A stretch of DNA of 64,000 nucleotides from Diabrotica undecimpunctata (GCF_040954645.1 NC_092810.1:72062160-72126159), one strand, 5' to 3'; positions 1 through 12,441 are shown, counted from the stretch's first letter. The notes: a model not told the origin generated them from the sequence alone. Numbers and translations: made by a program.

Positions 1-1519
1 TAAAAAAATATTTTAACAGACATACCACTTCCGGTTATACCGTAAGTGATAAGCAACATTGTTATTTTAAACTAAACATCCTGTATACTATTGCATTTTT
101 AGGTTCTGCGTAAGATTCTAAATAAAATTTGTAAAAAGTACCATAGGTCAAGAATTCATATTTTTTGAGTTATTCACCTTTTTTTTTATTTTGACAGATG
201 GGGACAAACTTTTCAAAGTTAGTATCTCATCTATTTAAAATACTAATCTTAATGCCGTAAGAACGTTTGCACACTAATAGTAGATAACTTTATTTCAGGA
301 ATTTACATTGAAATTAAATTTCTATATACAGGGTGTTCACAAATCATACGCGATTTCTTTAAACTTTAAACTACTGTAAGTCAATAATTTTAAATAAAAG
401 ACATGTATTTTATAATTTTAATGAAAAAGAAATTAACTGTCTTTTAATTAGTATTAGGGTTCCCTTTAACTAAAGTTAACACTTTTGGAGATAATTGTGG
501 TTAAATGTTAAATGTAAGATATTTATTATTTTATTTTAGCAGACCGTATATGAAAATGTCATAATTGTTATTATTTCTGATTGTTGGCACCTTAACAAAG
601 TGATAGAAATGGCTCGTTCGTTTGGGATTGGGAATACGTTGGGAAATCTTCGTTGGGAACACTGAAGATTGCGTAAATTTACTATAAATAAACCGAAATA
701 CCTTTTGCCTAAAAAAAGTAGTTTAAGTTACCATAAAAAAGTGAAGAGCTACAACCCAGTTGTTTTTGATCACACAAAAGATATTTAACTCCCATCACTT
801 CTTACAAACCACTAACTCTCGTAAAATGTGTATTTACTTCGCTCCAGTAATGCACACAAAGTGAAATTTTACTTCAAATAGGGACTTTTAATTCCCGATA
901 AGTGATCCAATTACATCGGCATATTGCGGTATAACATAATATTATTAATAATAATAAATAAAATTACGTTTTCTTGAATGTAAGCCCAACCACTGTATGG
1001 TTTTGCGATTAGTTGCGTAAGTACTCGAAAAGTAGGTAATCTAGTAATCTAGTACCTAGAAAAGTAGGTAATAAACCACATTTTTGCAATTAACAGTCAA
1101 AATTTTATCTTACGTTTTTCTTAACTGAGTGGGATTACTTGCTTTTTAGGTTCACTGAAGATGGACTGATTAGTCCAAAAACGTTCTGAGCTTTATTTTA
1201 ATCTATTTGGATTTTTTAATTTAATTTTTTAATTAAATATTCCACTTACAACAAAAGTTTTTTACTTCGATGTTCGAGTTTTTTATAATATAACTTTTTT
1301 ACCAGTAATTTTCTTTTCAGCGGTAATTACAAAAATCAAGATACGGTTTTAAGAAATAATTTATCATTAACTTAACCTTTACAAAAAATTTCAACGTGAC
1401 ACCTCGTCAACTTTAAATATAACCTCCTTCTAATGCCAGATCGGGTTCTTTATATAGCAATAATTTAGTCTCGAATATTTCGATAATTTATAAGTTTTTT
1501 GAATCTCCTTAGTATTTTT
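1..1519. other. AT-rich intronic sequence without a gene
   Basis: No coding frame or recognisable transposon domain is seen on either strand. The stretch is AT-rich with short local repeats (for example a doubled 'aagtaggtaat' near 1030-1070). It lies downstream of the last visible ABCC exon on the minus strand, so it is most simply intron. The one structured item is the hairpin motif listed at 1155-1184. Confidence 0.5.
1155..1184 (+). other. Hammerhead-like hairpin motif
   Basis: Reads CTGAAGA, then a perfect hairpin (TGGACT, loop GATT, AGTCCA), then AAAACGT. A hammerhead ribozyme core is CUGANGA, stem II, GAAA; here the first block matches and the second has A for the first G. Related motifs occur in other repeats of this window. 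Probably a decayed fragment of a repeat that carried the motif. Confidence 0.35.
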
Positions 1520-1645
1520 CTAAAGCTATTTTCTTGTGGCATCTTATTACAATATACTACTTACTACTTGTATTGAAAATAAGCTACAATTTTACTTGAA
1601 AGTAAGTTTATTTTGACGTTTCGATTTCTACTTCGAAAATCGTGA
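1520..1645. repeat. Foldback repeat, copy 1 (one arm)
   Basis: Shares 'CTATTTTCTTGTGGCAT' with the repeat at 28613-28780. It then carries an inverted arm (reverse complement reads CGAAGTAGAAATCGAAACGT) matching the arm of that repeat and of the copy at 50005-50194. Only one arm is recognisable here. It abuts a LINE fragment. Confidence 0.55.
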
Positions 1646-1649
1646 TTAT

Positions 1650-2125
1650 TAATCATCAGGGAGCCTAAGTATGTGAATTTGTCCATAACTTTAAAAGTAA
1701 AGTTATTAACAGTGAATTGAACACCTATATTTCTGGGCCTGTTATTGGATGTTAATACAATCATTTTGGTTTTTTCTTTATTTATTTGTAGACCAATATT
1801 TTTTGAAGCATTTGAAAGCATGAGAAAGTGGTGTACATTTCTTCTAGCTTGCCTGTTGTACGAACAATTAGGTCTAACTCTCCTGCTGCATAGGCCATAA
1901 TTTGTAAGGATTTGTTAAAAATATTTTCTCTGCAATCTATTCTGGCATCTCTTATCGCCTTTTCTAAGACCATGTTACAATGAAAGCACACCAGCGCATC
2001 TCCCTACCGCAGTCCTACATGCGTTTCAATTCAATTTTACTCATTGTAGCACTTATCAGTCTTATTGCTTTATCGGAAATATATAATTCGTCCTTCATAC
2101 AATTTACTTCGGAGTACAATATCAA
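1650..2125 (-). pseudogene. RTE-like LINE reverse transcriptase, middle part
   Basis: The minus strand encodes palm-domain motifs of an RTE-type reverse transcriptase: 'GLR*GDALVC' (normally GLRQGDAL, Q now a stop), then 'LEKAIRDARI', a decayed active-site region 'IMAYAAGELDLIVRT' (normally AYADDIDII), then 'INKEKTKMIV' and 'VMDKFTYLGS'. The catalytic YADD is lost, there is at least one stop and a frameshift between the two open segments. It is a dead fragment without ends. Confidence 0.7.
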
Positions 2126-3130
2126 AGAAACATAAAAATTTAAAGAAAGCAAAACTCCTGGAGCAGATAGTATCCCTTCTGAGATTTTAAAACATAGCGC
2201 AAAAAATCTGACCTGTTATTTAAGTAGATAAGTAGAACTGATTTGAAAGCCAGTAGAACTACCAAAAAAACTGAAGCGTAGGTATAATTGTACCTATTTA
2301 CAAGAAAGGAAACAAACAATTTGTGATAACTACAGAGGAATTACCATCCTAAACGTGACCTACAAAATATTGGCCTACATTTTTTACGATCGACTATCGA
2401 GATGTTATAAAAACATAATAGGCTAATAATAGTATGAGTTTCGCAAAGAAAGGGGCAAAGGACCTGATCCAACCATTCACTGCATGAGAAGTAGCAGCAA
2501 AAAGAATAAGGCTGCACGTTAATACTATTAAAACTAAGTATATGAAGGTGACAAATAATAAGCAAGTAGCAAAATACAAAGATCTAACGGTCGAAAAATA
2601 TACTTTCGAAGAAGTGAGAAACTTCATATCTAGGCTCACAAATCAATCAAAGTAATACAGTAACTACAGAAATGAACAGACGTATATATCTAGCAAATAG
2701 AGGATACTATTAAAAAAACTTTTAACACCAAACAGTCACAAAAAGAACGAAAATATTGATATATAAAATTCTTATCAAGCTTGTCCTCACTTAGGCGTCA
2801 GAAATGTGGACGATGACAAAAAGCGATGTATTATGGCGTAGGAGCTATAATTTTGAGCTTTACCGTATTTATAGTAAACCTAGTATTGGTCGGTTCATTA
2901 AAATATATATGCTGCGGTGGCTAGGACACTTAGAGAGAATGAACGAGATTTAATGAACACATTTATAACTAAAGATGGAACCTGACCAAGAGCATGATTT
3001 AAGAACCAGATGGAAGACGACTTACGAGTGTTAAGATTAGGTACGAAATTGGAAACCAAGGCGAGGATAGGAAGGAATGGAAGCTGATCCTAGAATAGGT
3101 CAAGACCCACCATGGGTTGTAGAGTTAATG
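2126..3130 (+). pseudogene. RTE-like LINE, RT start plus 3' end, middle deleted
   Basis: The plus strand shows 'SKTPGADSIPSEILKH' and 'NYRGITILNVTYKILAY' (start of the RT domain), then jumps to 'TKYMKVTNNKQVA', and later to the C-terminal region with 'MLRWLGHLERMNE', 'IGNQGEDRKEWKLILE' and 'KTHHGL*S', a typical RTE 3' end. The catalytic middle is missing and there are many stops and frameshifts. It lies head to head with the minus-strand fragment at 1650-2125, which happens to hold the missing middle. Confidence 0.7.
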
Positions 3131-3139
3131 ATAATGACA

Positions 3140-4600
3140 CTATCATAGGCTAATTTAAAATCTATGAAGAGGTGATAAGTATCGATATAGTATCTACCTT
3201 AGCACAAAAATCTGGTCTGTTGTTGATCGACCCGACCTAAAATCACTTTGATATTCGCCAAGAAGCTCCTCTGAATAAGCACTTAGGCAACTATATCTGA
3301 TAAGTAAAAATCTCTTGTATACTGTATTAAAAACTATTATAACCTTATAGTTGCCGCATTCCAATTGATTACCCTTTTTGTGTAACTAACAAACAATTCC
3401 AGTACACCACTCTTAGCGATTAGTTCATCATTCCAAGCTCTTACTATCATTTTATGTATCTGATTAGTAAGACTATCGCCCCCACATTTATTAAGTTCTG
3501 CAGGTATACGGTCATCCTGGAGTTTTAATATTGTTAGACGTTTTATTGTATCCCGTACTTAAATTAAAGTAGGTTGTAATGGTATGTTGTTTCTTGCTCC
3601 TAGAGGTGGTGGATTTTCATTTTTAACTTTGGTGGAAAGTAGCTATTTATATCGTTCCACACACCAATCTTATACTATTGAGTAAATGTCCCTCCTTATT
3701 TTTACATATTCTCAGCGTTGGTTTAAACTCTTGAGTTATTTAAAAATTTATAGAATTTCTCATTTCCTTCCAATATTCCATTTTCTTTTTGTTTGTTACA
3801 TAAGTGTATATGCTTCATTTTTTCTTTGGGTAATGTCCTCACCCATGTTGTTTTGGTTCTTCTCTCCTTCTTTGCATTTGAGATTATAGCTTGAATCTTT
3901 ATGCCAACTAGAAAGTGGTGCCTCGGTAGGTGCGGACATCCATTAGGTTCGAGAAATGTCTAGTAGCACATGATTGATTTGTTATTTGTTAAGCCATAGG
4001 GTGAGGTCCAAGTCATCATATTTATTTTTTGTGTTGAAAATATGTACTTTTCACGACCATGTTCTTTGCGACTGTAAAACTAACTACTCTGTTTCTATTT
4101 TAATTAACATTATTGTGGAGACTATGCTTATCAATGGGGGTAGAAATATTTGCTCTCTTCGAATTTTTGCTTTTAGATCTTCGAATACTACCCTAGTGTC
4201 ATTTATGGGACCACTGTCATACGTGCTTTCTAATTCATCACAGAATTGGTATTTTTCTTTATCTTCCTTGTCCTCTGTTGAGGCATGTACGTTAATAAGA
4301 CTAATATTAAAGAACCCTGATACTTACGCAGCTCATTCATTGACTTGTTGGCTAAAAATCTACAACCAACTGCTTGACTTTGCTATTGACTATCACGGCT
4401 GTTCCAAATCCGTGTGTCGTCTTGTGGCTATGATATATACCAAGATATCTTATTTCATAGTACTTCTTGTATGGCACTAATGGGAGTGATATATTTTGCT
4501 AATAGTTTGCGGGTGGTTCCTTTAAAATCGTTGTCCTTACTTTGTTGCAGAGGTCGTCGTCGAGGTTCCGTCCAGCAAATTTAACTTTACATAAATTTCG
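3140..4600 (-). pseudogene. APE-type LINE: endonuclease and RT start
   Basis: Read on the minus strand from about 4600: 'HGFGTAVIVNSKVKQLV' and later 'NLMDVRTYRGTTF' belong to an apurinic-type endonuclease domain. Then comes the linker 'ENPPPLGARNNIPLQPTLI', then 'DDRIPAELNKCGGDSLTNQI', and near 3140-3300 'YHLFIDFKLAYDSVI' of the RT domain. Several frameshifts and stops break it. The long open frame on the plus strand across 3974-4480 is the antisense of the endonuclease. The 3' half of the element is absent. Confidence 0.65.
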
Positions 4601-5029
4601 TAAAAATGGATTTTTATAAGGTAGAGAGGTTAACAGGGACTTTTCTGTAGTGATTTCCATACCTTAGCCAAAGTGTTCTAACTGGTAACTTTCCTGCTTA
4701 CCAGATTCATCACTAACCATTCACCTTCCTCATTCGGGCTTGTGACCAGCAATTTCGGATCGGTAGCTCAACCTGCTGGCAGAGTTCAATTTATTATGAG
4801 TTATATAATGGTAGTTGGTTCTAGACTCGAATCAGCAAAAATTCAAATGTCGTATAAACACTCCAAATTAGGATTGCGAGTTTGAGTTGGTATTCGATGG
4901 TAAATCAATTTGGTATGATGAGAGATATGGTCTGCTAACTCTGCAACGCTTAAGTTAATTCGAAGTAACGAGCTTTTATGGTATGTAGCACTGCTGTATT
5001 AATATAACTACTTTATGGTAAAGTGACAT
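4600..5029. other. Non-coding stretch next to a LINE insertion
   Basis: No convincing reading frame or repeat structure. The minus strand may hold decayed sequence from the start of the neighbouring LINE. The stretch ends in the target-site duplication TTTTATGAGGT (5030-5040) of the next LINE. Confidence 0.4.
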
Positions 5030-5040
5030 TTTTATGAGGT

Positions 5041-7188
5041 CTTCTTCTTAAAGTGCCTATCCGTTCCGGATGTTGGCGATCATCACGGCTATTTTTACTT
5101 TGTTTATTGCAGCGCGGAACAGTTCACTAATAGTCGTGTTATACCACTTTCGTAAATTTTGAAGCCAGGAAATGCGTCTTCTTCCCGGTCCTCTCTTACC
5201 ATTTACCTTCCCTTGGAGAATCAGCTGGAGAAGGCCGTAACGTTCTTGATTTCTTATTACATGTCCTAGATATTCCAACTTTTTAGTTTTGACGGTCATG
5301 AGAATTTTACATTCTTTCCCCATTCTACACAGGACCTCCACATTAGTAACTCTGTCAACCCAGGATATACGTAAGGTGCGCCTATAACACCACATTTCGA
5401 AAGCTTCGAGCCGATTCATAGATGCAACAGTCAGTGTCCACGCTTCCATTCAGTAGAGCAGAACTGTGAATATGTAGCAGTTCAATAGACGGCATTTTGT
5501 TTTTAATGATATGTCTCGACTGTTAAAAATGGTTCTCATTCTGACGAATGCAGCTTTTGCTTTTATTATTCGCTGTTTAATTTCTGTTGAGTGGTCCCAT
5601 TGGCTATTTAAATTGGTGCCTGGATATGTATATTGCTCGACTCTTTTGATATTCTGTTGGTTGATTGTAAGTTGAGCGTTTAGTATTGGTTTTTTACTAA
5701 TTGTCATAAATTTGGTTTTCTTTATGTTAAGAGCTAGTCCGTATCTGTTGTTGACTTCTGTTAAGCGATTTGTTAATATCTGTAAGCCATTCAGATTATC
5801 GGCAAAAACTATAGTGTCATCTGCATATCTAATGTTATTCAACCATTCACCGTTTATTAGTATTCCTTTCGCACAACTGTCTAAAGCTTCCTTAAATACC
5901 CATTCAGAATAAATATTGAACAACAATGGAGACAAAATACAGCCCTGACGTACTCCACGTTCTATTGCAATTTTATCAGTTAACTGGTCTTCTATTTTGA
6001 TTTTGGCCGTTTGATTGTAGTAAATGTTTCTGATAATTCTAAGATCTTTATTGTCAATTCCAATTTCTTGCATTAGAGTCATTAATTTGTCATGTTTTAC
6101 TCTGTCAAATGCCTTCTGGTAATATATAAAGCATACGTATATGTCACAATTCACATCCCTGTATCTTTGAAATAGCACCTGTACAGCAAAAAGGGCCTCC
6201 CGTGTTCCTAGAGCATCACGAAATCCGAATTCTGTTCTTGTTAGTTATTCCTCACATTTTGTATATATTCTTTTGTGAATGGCCTTCAAATGTTTTAAGT
6301 AAATGGCTCATAAGGCTTATAATTCTATAGTCTTCGCACTTTCTCGCATTGGGTTTTTTTGGAAGTTTTATAATAGTTGACACTAACCATTTTTGGGGAA
6401 TTATGCCTGTATCATATATATTGTTAAATATATTTGTCAAACATTTTATGCCATCATAGTCCATAAGTTTTAAGAATTCTGAGTGAAAATTATCAGGGCC
6501 TACTGCTTTACCATCTTTGGTGCTTTTGATGGCATATTTTACTTCTTCGACTGTAAATGGTGGTCCAGATTCGCAATTGGTGTTTGTTGTAATACCAGTG
6601 TTACTTCGTATATCTTCAAAAGTTTTTTCCACGTATTTGATCCAAATATCCCTTTTATGCTCTATTTCCAGTACTATGTTTCCCTGATTATTTGTCAGGA
6701 ATCCAGTGTTCTTGTGTTTATATATAAGCCTGCCGCTTCTTTAATCTTTTTATGGAGGTTAAATGAATCATGTCTTTGTTGTAATGACTCTATCTCTGTA
6801 CACTTCGAGCTAAACCAATTTTCTTTTGCTATTTTAATAGCCCTTTTTATTTCGTTATTTATGTTGTTGTAGTAATTCTTATTATCTTTAGCGTTTCTTC
6901 TGTCTTCCATCATGTCAATTCCAAATTTTCTAGTTCTACATCTGTGTTATCTTTTTCTGTACAAGCCCATGGTTTTTCTGTACGAGCCCACGTGTTTTCT
7001 TTTAGCCGTTTTTGTACCTTTTCTTTTACTGTTTTATTTTTCAGAATTTTTCGGAATTTATGTCGGATCCCGGGTACGCTTTAACAGATGTTATAGAGTT
7101 TCTAAATCGTTTGTTATAAGAATATAGTCTATTTGATTTCGTACTGTGTGATCTGGAGTATCCTGGGGTGTCCTGGAGTATCCTGAGG
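5041..7188 (-). mobile_element. LINE family A, copy 1 (5'-truncated)
   Basis: This is the longest family A copy. It is bounded by an 11-bp target-site duplication TTTTATGAGGT at 5030-5040 and 7189-7199. On the minus strand its 3' end is the short AAGAAGAAG tail that all copies of this family share. It starts inside the endonuclease domain at about 7188, so it is truncated at the 5' end, as is usual after target-primed reverse transcription. Confidence 0.85.
5057..7135 (-). pseudogene. Family A LINE ORF2 remnant (endonuclease end, RT, C-terminal domain)
   Basis: On the minus strand: 'VRNQIDYILI' (last endonuclease motif, near 7100), a linker (6695-6913), 'GKAVGPDNFHSEFLKLM' and 'KWLVSTIIKLPKKPNA' (RT start, 6252-6632), then a 242-codon frame (5450-6178) with 'YQKAFDRVKHDKL', 'GVRQGCILSPLLFNIYSE' and the catalytic 'IRYADDTIVFAD', and finally 'MEAWTLTVASMNRLEAFEMW' to 'GKRGPGRRRISWLQNL' (5057-5449). 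An RT with intact YADD is visible, but frameshifts near 5450, 6180-6250, 6640-6700 and 7090 break the frame. The clade within the APE-type LINEs is not resolved here. Confidence 0.85.
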
Positions 7189-7199
7189 TTTTATGAGGT

Positions 7200-7883
7200 A
7201 AATACACTTAAATAAATGATTTTGTATTTAATAAACTAGCATAATACGTACCAGTTATAATGCAAGAAATATCGTTATATAATGACTCAATCAGATTCTG
7301 TAAGGATAAACTGATGTTATAATGTATTCATATTAGACAGTTAATTCTTATTACAGAGGGTGATTCTTTGGGGGGCCTAATTAGATGTTTTGGAGAAACG
7401 TGACATAATTAATATCTAAAAATTTAGAATGTAGGGTTTTTGAATAGGCCAATTATTCTAAAATATTTGGACCCTCCTACCACTTATAGTAGTATGGCGG
7501 AAGTTGGCTAAGACTTTCTTATTTTAAATACAACATCCTGCACGTTATTACGGATTTCGATAGAATAGGTTTAGGAGAGAGATTCTCTCCACATAAGATT
7601 AAGCTACCTTATACTAAGATTTTTAAGAAATATGACCAATTAAATTTTGAAATAGTGTTCGATTTGACACTCTGTATCTTTGTTCTAATAACCTTGTAAT
7701 CGGAACTGCAGGTTTATGTTTGTTTGATTTTTAATTTTAATTACTAATAAACTATTAATTATAAACAGGCAACCAGTCGAGGGGAGTTTTGTAAAAATAT
7801 GAACTAAGCAGATTTCGCATGCATAGATTAACAAAGTTGATGGTGCACCTTAATAATTGGTTTAAAAAATGTACACTTCTTAC
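7200..7883. other. Intronic sequence, nothing recognised
   Basis: AT-rich sequence between the LINE insertion and the last visible ABCC exon. No domain, inverted repeat or further ABCC exon was found on either strand. Confidence 0.45.
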
Positions 7884-8068
7884 CAGTAGGATACCCAAAG
7901 ATCAACAGAATTGGTTACAATTTGCGATATAACGAACATAAGGAAAACAAATATTAAACAACATAAGCCTATGCCAAAACGCCAAAACTCGTAATAGGTT
8001 GATGTGGGAATAATACCCTTTTCCATTAACTCATCAGTCTCTTGCGGATCTTCATTATCAACACAGTC
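7884..8068 (-). CDS. ABCC transporter exon: linker end and first helix of membrane domain 2
   Basis: The minus-strand exon has acceptor AG at 8069-8070 and donor GTAAG just below 7884. It is 185 nt, enters in phase 0 and leaves after two bases of a codon. It encodes an acidic linker ('DNEDPQETDELMEKG'), then 'STYYEFWRFG' and a hydrophobic helix ('LCCLIFVFLMFVISQIV') followed by 'NSVDLWVSYW'. This order is diagnostic for the entry into the second transmembrane domain of ABCC4/MRP4-like exporters ('xTYxxYWRxG... DxWVSYW'). It follows the linker exon at 23734-23895 without loss of phase. The rest of the second membrane domain and the second nucleotide-binding domain must lie beyond position 1. 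Confidence 0.9.
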
Positions 8069-8109
8069 CTAAAAAATAGAATATAACTTTAAACATTTTA
8101 ATCTAGCCT

Positions 8110-8504
8110 TACCTTAGATTTATATATAAATATTTAATATATTTTGTATCCGGTATCCGTAAGCGTGACCAAATTTTAAAGTATCCGATATCAAAAAAAT
8201 ACCTCGAATTCCGTAGAAATTTAGTTTTTTTATCAAAATGTCGTGATTTACACAATCAAAAGGCTTTGGCATAGTCAAAAAAACAGTAGCGTAAAGATTA
8301 TTGTTCAGTGCTTGGTGGACCCGATTTAGTACAGAAAACATAGCATCACTGGTTTTTCAAAGGAATCATTAATTAGTGAGACCAGGACATCAAACACACT
8401 TTTTATGAGATTTAAGAAATTTTTTATGGATAGTCCATCAGTACTACAGGAAGATTTGCTTGTGATACTATTGATTGTTTGGATCAGTTCAGATTTAGCA
8501 ACTG

Positions 8505-8509
<5 letters not shown>
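8110..8509 (-). pseudogene. Jockey/CR1-type LINE RT fragment
   Basis: The minus strand encodes 'AKSELIQTINSITSKSSCST' followed by 'DGLSIKNFL' and 'VLVSLINDSFEKP', then after a deletion 'AMFSVLNRVHQALNNN' and 'FDCVNHDILIKKLNFYGIRG'. These are ordered motifs of the RT fingers and first palm block of Jockey/CR1-like elements (normally KAFDCVNHDIL; here 'MPKPFDCVNHDIL'). It abuts the TA array at 8510 and is truncated on both sides. Confidence 0.7.

Positions 8510-8569
<60 letters not shown>
8510..8569. repeat. TA dinucleotide array
   Basis: About 60 bp of uninterrupted (TA)n between a LINE fragment and the left end (TGTTATGATG) of the block at 8571-10002. Confidence 0.95.
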
Positions 8570-8570
<1 letters not shown>

Positions 8571-8573
<3 letters not shown>

Positions 8574-9999
8574 ATGATGTGTTTTTTGTTTGAATGATGA
8601 GCAATGAGTATTTTTAATAATATAATATATAGGGTTTTTATCGCGGTTCTCAAAGAATTAGCTTGTAAGTACTTTTTTAAATTATCTTTATTATAACTAT
8701 TATGAAACACACATATATATCTAACCTAGTCAATGTAAATTTAAAATAAACTATCTTTAAACTGATATTCTTATAAAACTAATTAAATTCTATAGACAAT
8801 CTAAAATTTAAACAAACTATCTTCAAAATTGAAATTGTTATGACACTAACTAAATTATATTAACAAATTTTGTACCTTTCTTTCACTGAATGCCTAAATG
8901 AACTGTTTTCCACTATATAGATTCTAATCACCACTGAATGTCTTCGTACTTCAGTTATCCTTGTTTTTTGTGAAATTACTTTTTCCAATTATCAGCTTCT
9001 ACCAATTTAAGATATAGTTTTCTTCACCAGCATTTATACACCACCAACCAAACCAGCAAACAGCATTTATATTTATTCTTCTTTTCAATATACCAATATC
9101 CAATTATTATAAGTTGATTTATACCAATCTCCAACCATAATATAATTTAATTTCTTCCAATATACCTTTTTTTATCTTCAATAATTATTTGTGTATAATT
9201 ATAAATGTGCATTAAATATATGTATAATTTTTAATCTTCATTTAACTCACTATTTTAAACAATTTGACTATTTATACTTGATTCACTGACTCCAACTAAC
9301 TTTCATATTTCTTAATAAACTTTTCTGACTGACTTCTTGAAAATTCTGAACAATTTACTTCACTTACTAACTTTCATAATAAACTGCTTGACTTCTGACT
9401 AAAAAACTGCCTGACTGCTTGACTTCAGACTAAAAACTTCCAAAACTTGCCATCTTGAATCCAAATCACGGGTATTTATATCTTTTGGATATTCCAGAAC
9501 CATCTGGTAAGAGATCATGTTCCAATTTGTTCCATTAACTACTTGTCTGAATTTTCTGGAACAAACCATTTCGCAAACATGGCCATCTCCGGAGATCCAG
9601 AGAATTCCATTCTTTTCTATTAATAATTTTGTTGACATTTAGGCTTTTCAGATCAGAATAAACATTCAAATTAGTAACTAACACTCTAATTTAATAAAAT
9701 ACACATTTCAAACAATATAACCCCACTTATATTCGTAAAATTCTTAAAATGACACTTAGGAATGGAGGGTATAGTGTGTTGCCTAGTCACATGGCTCACT
9801 TAAAAATATCTACAAAATCATAACTACTAAAATACAACTTTTTACAATTATTATATGCTAATTTCTTAAAATGCCCTCACATAAATAATTTTTATAAAAT
9901 TCTCTAGTATATAACTTCTTAAAATAATCAAATACTTTTTTATATCTAATATTATGTAGTATATAACTTATAAATTATTTTCTATACACCCCAATCGTC

Positions 10000-10002
<3 letters not shown>
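8571..10002 (-). mobile_element. Solo-LTR-like block flanked by TA arrays
   Basis: About 1.43 kb without a coding frame lies between two TA arrays. Read on the minus strand it begins TGTGACGATTGGGG and ends CATCATAACA, the TG...CA ends of an LTR. ATATA on both sides would serve as a 5-bp duplication, although in a TA array this is weak evidence. A TATAAATA box lies at 9473-9480 (minus), with 'CTGACTGACTT'-type repeats downstream of it. No internal retrotransposon genes adjoin it, so a solo LTR is the best guess. A compositionally similar block lies at 50521-51918. Confidence 0.4.

Positions 10003-10091
<89 letters not shown>
10003..10091. repeat. TA dinucleotide array
   Basis: About 90 bp of pure (TA)n joining the LTR-like block to the TIR element at 10090. 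Confidence 0.95.
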
Positions 10092-10092
<1 letters not shown>

Positions 10093-10475
10093 GTTCAAAT
10101 TAACGGGTAAAGTGGTCTGTAATAAAAATCTTTAAATAAATAAATATTATTCTTCTAACTTTTCTTTTATTGTTATTTTTATTTTTACATTTGAAATAAT
10201 TTTAATTTTTTATCGTATAGCTGTAACCAACGTGCTTAAGACAATTTAATCTTGACATTCAATATTTCAAATACTTCAATGTCAGTTTTTATTTGCGAAA
10301 TCTTTTAAATTCTGTGAGTGTTTTTTAAAATGTATTTGTACGCCATTTTTTGTAATGTTCAAATTGTTTTTAGTTTACTCCTGAGGAAGCTTTTAAATAA
10401 ATGGCGAAATATTGAGTAATTTAGAAAAAAGAAAGATTTTTATTACAGACCACTTTACCCGATAATTTGAACGTA
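10090..10475. mobile_element. Non-autonomous TIR element (MITE), 386 bp
   Basis: It begins TACGTTCAAATTAACGGG and ends with the reverse complement. The terminal inverted repeats match over about 44 bp with a single mismatch (A/T at position 14). The interior is AT-rich and non-coding. It sits between TA arrays, so the target was probably TA-rich. A motif CTGAGGA...GGCGAAATA at 10381-10411 resembles a hammerhead core. Confidence 0.75.
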
Positions 10476-10498
10476 TTTATAAATTATTTTTTGGTCGA

Positions 10499-11170
<672 letters not shown>

Positions 11171-11193
11171 ACAGTACGGTTCAAGCAACTCAA

Positions 11194-11196
<3 letters not shown>

Positions 11197-11276
<80 letters not shown>
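11197..11276. repeat. TA dinucleotide array
   Basis: About 80 bp of (TA)n exactly at the 3' end of the minus-strand family B LINE that starts at 11277. It may have grown from the LINE tail. Confidence 0.95.
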
Positions 11277-11278
<2 letters not shown>

Positions 11279-11520
11279 CGAGATTCCTACAACCTCTGCT
11301 GCTTCTCGCATTTCGACCGTCATCATTTTTGTCCACCCATTCGTCTTCTTTGATGGCTCTATATCTCATTATGTGCCGTACATTTTCTTCCCAGGCAACT
11401 GAAGGCCTTCCCCTTCTTCTTCTTTGTTGTGGTATGTAACTTAAAGCTTTCTTTGGCCATCTATCTTTATTCATTCGCTTCATGTGACCATACCACACTA
11501 GTCTCGTTTCAATTCTGTCT

Positions 11521-12311
11521 TCTTCTTCTTCATGTGCCTTGTCCGTTCCGAACGTTGGCAATCAACATGGCTATTCTGACTTTGTTTACGGCAGATCTGA
11601 ATAGTTCAGCAGATGATAATCCGAACCATTGCCGCAAGTTTTGGAGCCACGAGTGTCTTCTCCTCCCTGGACCCCTTCTGCTGTCTATTTTCCCTTGAAC
11701 GATCAGTTGTAGTACTCTATATTTATTATGTCTCATAACGTGACCCAAGTATTCCAACTTTCTTTTTTTTATACTTATTCCTACCTCTCTCTCTTTACCT
11801 ATCCTGCGTAGTACCTCTTCGTTGGTCACGTGCTCAGTCCAGGATATACGTAATATACGTCGGTAAGCCCACATTTCGAAGGCCTCTACTTTTTTCATCA
11901 ATGTTGCGGTCATTGTCCACGCCTCCATTCCATATAACAAAACCGGGAATACATAACATTTCAGAAGTCGAATTTCGAGAGGTAGGGTGAGGCTTTTAGA
12001 GGTGAAAATTTGCTTCATGCTAGTGAACGATGCTCTTGCCTTTTCTACTCTTATACGTATTTCCTTCGCTTGATCCCAATTTGAGTTAACTGTTGTTCCC
12101 AAGTAGATGTACGAATCCACGTGTTCAATTCTTTCATTGTCTAGTATCAGTTGCTGTGGTGGTTGTTGGGTTTTGCTTACTAACATCCATTTGGTTTTTG
12201 TGATATTTAGTCTGAGTCCGTATTGTGCACTTGTTTTTTTGTATCTTACTCATTAGGCAACTCAGTTCCTCCATGCTACTTGCTAGAATCACAGTGTCAT
12301 CAGCATTGTCA
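11521..12311 (-). mobile_element. LINE family A, copy 2, nested in family B
   Basis: Flanked by the 12-bp duplication TCAATTCTGTCT (11509-11520 and 12312-12323). The minus strand encodes 'ADDTVILASSMEELSCLMSK', a frameshift near 12230, then an open frame of 218 codons (11530-12186) running through 'YLGTTVNSNWDQAKEI', 'MEAWTMTATLMKKVEAFEMW' and 'DSRRGPGRRRHSWLQNLRQW'. The 3' end carries the family's AAGAAGAAGA tail. It is 5'-truncated at the active-site motif. It interrupts family B between '...VDRI' and 'DRIETRLVWYGH'. Confidence 0.85.
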
Positions 12312-12441
12312 TCAATTCTGTCTACACTGGAATATACAGTATTTGTCCTCCTTCTAATATCTTCATTCCTGATATGATCTTTTTTGGATACACTACACGC
12401 TCTCCATAGAAAATCCATTTTTACTACTTCTATCCTTTTTC

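Noticed and set aside
3686..4480. Plus-strand open frames of 67 and 168 codons
   Set aside because: They are antisense to the LINE endonuclease and RT on the minus strand and have no domain of their own.
8405..8710. Open frames encoding long Ile-Tyr repeats (also at 10484, 11132, 38823, 50394, 51888, 56193, 56501 and 58160)
   Set aside because: They are translations of TA arrays, not genes.
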